This document shows, piece by piece, positions 13,527 to 14,633 of a DNA stretch of 14,633 nucleotides. A program made the position numbers and the translations under genes. Below the pieces are notes generated by a model. It was given only the letters and a program-made list of their open reading frames with translations, was not told the DNA's origin and searched no databases. The DNA is taken from NCBI GenBank assembly GCA_900319985.1, contig ONQL01000047.1, positions 1-14,633 on the forward strand, read 5' to 3'. Positions within the stretch are counted from its first letter, which is position 1. Every line of letters begins with the position of its first letter. Source of the stretch: an uncultured Methanobrevibacter sp. (GTDB lineage Archaea; Methanobacteriota; Methanobacteria; Methanobacteriales; Methanobacteriaceae).

Positions 13527-14014
13527 ATCTTTTTTCCTTTATGGATTGCAACAATTCCTGGAATGTTTTCTACTTTAAGTTCAAACATAGCTTCCATTCC
13601 CTCATTTTCAAATAAGACACACTTTTTTTCCAATACCTTATTTGTGAGCAGTGCCGCCACAGGAGGTGTTATGACAAATATGGAATTGTTTTCATTTAGG
13701 GATTTGGCGGTTTCATCATTTAACATTCCTTTCCCAATATGTATTTTAACACCATTTTCACTTAAATAAGGAATTGTCGATTCGATTTCTTCCTTATTGC
13801 TTGTTGTAGGTGCAATTCCTGCGTCACTAAATGCCGTGTGCATGATAACCATTCCCTGTGTATCAAAAGGAACTTCATTTTTTTCCAGTAATTTGACCAA
13901 TTGGGGAAGTGCTGCATCTCTTCCTGTATAAATTGTTCCGGAAATGGTGATTTTGTCTCCTACATTCAGATTATTTAAATCATCGTCCGTGATTGGTGTT
14001 GTCAAATGTTTCAT
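13523..14014 (-). CDS. Class I fumarate hydratase/tartrate dehydratase beta-type subunit
   Basis: A 163-residue protein of the FumA/TtdB C-terminal (beta) family. In two-subunit archaeal fumarases this part pairs with an iron-sulfur alpha subunit to interconvert fumarate and malate in the incomplete TCA pathway; no alpha gene is in the window. Visible are LTTPITDDDLNNLNVGDKITISGTIYTGRDAA (4-35), the APTTS loop (68-72), TIPYLSENGVKIHIGKG (80-96) and FVITPPVAALL (113-123). Two positions depart from the enzymes I recall: GRDAAH is GRDAAL (L36), and the TTSxRM loop reads TTSNKEE. It may be a variant fumarase or an enzyme for another hydroxy-acid. ATG 14014 has no ribosome site; a TATATTA box on the minus strand (14039-14046) sits about 28 bases upstream, implying a leaderless mRNA. 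Confidence 0.82.
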   Translation of the reverse strand: MKHLTTPITDDDLNNLNVGDKITISGTIYTGRDAALPQLVKLLEKNEVPFDTQGMVIMHTAFSDAGIAPTTSNKEEIESTIPYLSENGVKIHIGKGMLNDETAKSLNENNSIFVITPPVAALLTNKVLEKKCVLFENEGMEAMFELKVENIPGIVAIHKGKKI

Positions 14015-14038
14015 GGGGGTATTTTTGTTTTAATTTTT

Positions 14039-14046
14039 TAATATAG
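14039..14046 (-). promoter_or_regulatory. TATA-like box for the fumarase-beta gene
   Basis: CTATATTA on the minus strand lies about 28 bases before ATG 14014, so transcription should begin within a few bases of the start codon. Confidence 0.45.
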
Positions 14047-14271
14047 TTAATTGATTTTATCGTCATTTGTTTTTGTGTATAAATTGGTGCGTTGTGACTT
14101 CGGATATTGATGTACTTATCCAAATGAAGACTTTTAAGATATTCATAGTCTGTGGTAATGGGAATGATGTAATGAATATTATTAAAATAATATTAGATAT
14201 TAAACAACTGTATTCATTCATAATTCTGTTAAAAAACTACAATAATAAAAATTGTGGTTAAAAATAAGTTA
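14047..14271. other. A/T-rich gap without a supported gene
   Basis: Only one moderately long open frame is present (TTG at 14067, inner ATG 14124), with no ribosome site and A/T-biased, Ile- and Asn-rich content. No RNA gene or repeat was recognised. Stops become dense toward 14270, where the decayed adhesin-like fragment begins. Confidence 0.4.
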
Positions 14272-14479
14272 AGTAATAAATCAAATTCCTGTGTTAAAGT
14301 TAATGTAAAAGTTTGCACTGCCAAATCTTTTAATACTTTTAATCTAAAAATCTATTCCAAGGACACTGTTGCTTTTAATGCCAAAAAAATTTTCTTTGGA
14401 AAATCATAAAATTGTTACCGGCTCTGATGATAAAGGATATGATATTTCTGTTAAGTACAATGTTCATATTGTAAAATAA
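14272..14479 (+). pseudogene. Decayed C-terminal fragment of an adhesin-like surface protein
   Basis: The frame from 14272 reads VKVNVKV, then SFNTFNLKIYSKDTVAFNAKKIFFGKS and hits a TAA at 14407-14409. If one T near 14404 is skipped, the reading continues GKHKIVTGSDDKGYDISVKYNVHIVK to a TAA at 14477-14479. Joined, this matches the pattern of the terminal Ig-like repeats of Methanobrevibacter adhesin-like proteins: alternating V-K strand, a T-F-x-L-K strand, SKGxVxFxTKKL, GKHK-[IV]-x-[IV], then a final strand ending in VK and a stop. The 5' end has no start codon or ribosome site and upstream frames are closed. It appears to be the last repeat of a lost cell-surface gene, broken by a one-base insertion. 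A T-rich terminator follows. The family call is from pattern recall. Confidence 0.6.
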
Positions 14480-14480
14480 T

Positions 14481-14513
14481 TTATTTTTCTTTTATTTTTT
14501 TTATTTTTATTTA
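14481..14513 (+). terminator. T-tract terminator after the adhesin-like fragment
   Basis: About 30 bases of almost pure T with a few A and C directly follow the terminal TAA of the remnant, consistent with the original terminator of the lost gene. Confidence 0.45.
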
Positions 14514-14575
14514 AAATTTTGGCTTTTTTCTATTATTTTCGGCAATGTTGAAATCCTAGAATTTTTTTCACTTGA

Positions 14576-14610
14576 AATTTCACATCGATGTGATTTCTTG
14601 ATGTGAAATT
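14576..14610. repeat. 11-bp inverted repeat with a nested palindrome
   Basis: AATTTCACATC (14576-14586) and GATGTGAAATT (14600-14610) are perfect inverted copies separated by 13 bases. Inside, CACATCGATGTG (14581-14592) is itself a perfect palindrome. There are thus three half-sites of GATGTGA type, two in direct orientation 13 bases apart. It could be a cluster of regulator sites for a gene beyond the window, or an RNA able to fold in two competing ways. No gene nearby decides which. Confidence 0.55.
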
Positions 14611-14633
14611 AGTATTTCTTTGATTAGCCCGAT

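Noticed and set aside
14067..14261. 64-codon open frame (TTG start, inner ATG 14124)
   Set aside because: No ribosome site or promoter, A/T-driven Ile/Asn-rich content, and no recognisable domain.
14576..14610. Possible CRISPR repeat
   Set aside because: Repeat units are nested and 13 bases apart; there are no regular spacers and no cas genes.

Overview
The window looks like a chromosomal segment of a low-GC methanogenic archaeon of the order Methanobacteriales, most likely Methanobrevibacter. The support is the gene content: aTrm56, DUF763, a long archaeal FKBP, a CbiS-like cobamide protein beside CobS, LarC coupled to QueC, and a remnant resembling Methanobrevibacter adhesin-like proteins. 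Transcription signals agree: BRE/TATA boxes about 25-30 bases before starts, several apparently leaderless genes, GGTGA-type ribosome sites and T-tract terminators. No rRNA, tRNA or CRISPR array was seen.

Layout. Bases 1-98 are the right end of an IS200/IS605 (IS608-like) element. After an AT-rich gap with palindromes, a TetR-type repressor (510-1136) abuts a radical SAM enzyme (1137-2222). Two minus-strand genes for exported or membrane-anchored proteins follow (2518-3237, LytR-CpsA-Psr/DUF4012-like; 3374-3970, unrecognised). A divergent plus-strand pair encodes an M48-type metalloprotease with a double zinc ribbon (4052-5071) and a small winged-helix regulator (5077-5325). A von Willebrand A protein (5471-6082) ends exactly against queC. 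The minus-strand operon larC-queC (7926 to 6083) overlaps by 4 bases. Plus-strand cobamide genes follow: a CbiS-like two-domain protein (8009-9076) and cobS (9314-10096). Then come the tRNA methyltransferase aTrm56 (10353-10892), DUF763 (minus, 10889-11983), an FKBP-type isomerase (12193-13002), a hexapeptide acetyltransferase (12951-13526) and a fumarase beta-type subunit (minus, 13523-14014). The window closes with a broken adhesin-like fragment (14272-14479) and an inverted-repeat cluster (14576-14610).

How the genes relate. Three small units make biochemical sense: cobamide synthesis or salvage (CbiS-like plus CobS), cofactor and tRNA modification (LarC for the nickel-pincer cofactor, QueC for preQ0/archaeosine), and the self-regulated TetR-radical SAM pair. 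The rest is mostly single housekeeping genes. Three convergent pairs abut or share stop-codon bases. The FKBP frame lacks a stop where its conserved domain ends and reads through its own terminator and the next gene's promoter into that gene, which suggests a one-base indel. No large novel multi-gene system is evident. The most interesting points are the FKBP readthrough, the IS608-type end, the decayed adhesin-like fragment, the TetR-radical SAM pair and the divergent active-site residues in the CbiS-like, QueC and fumarase-beta proteins.
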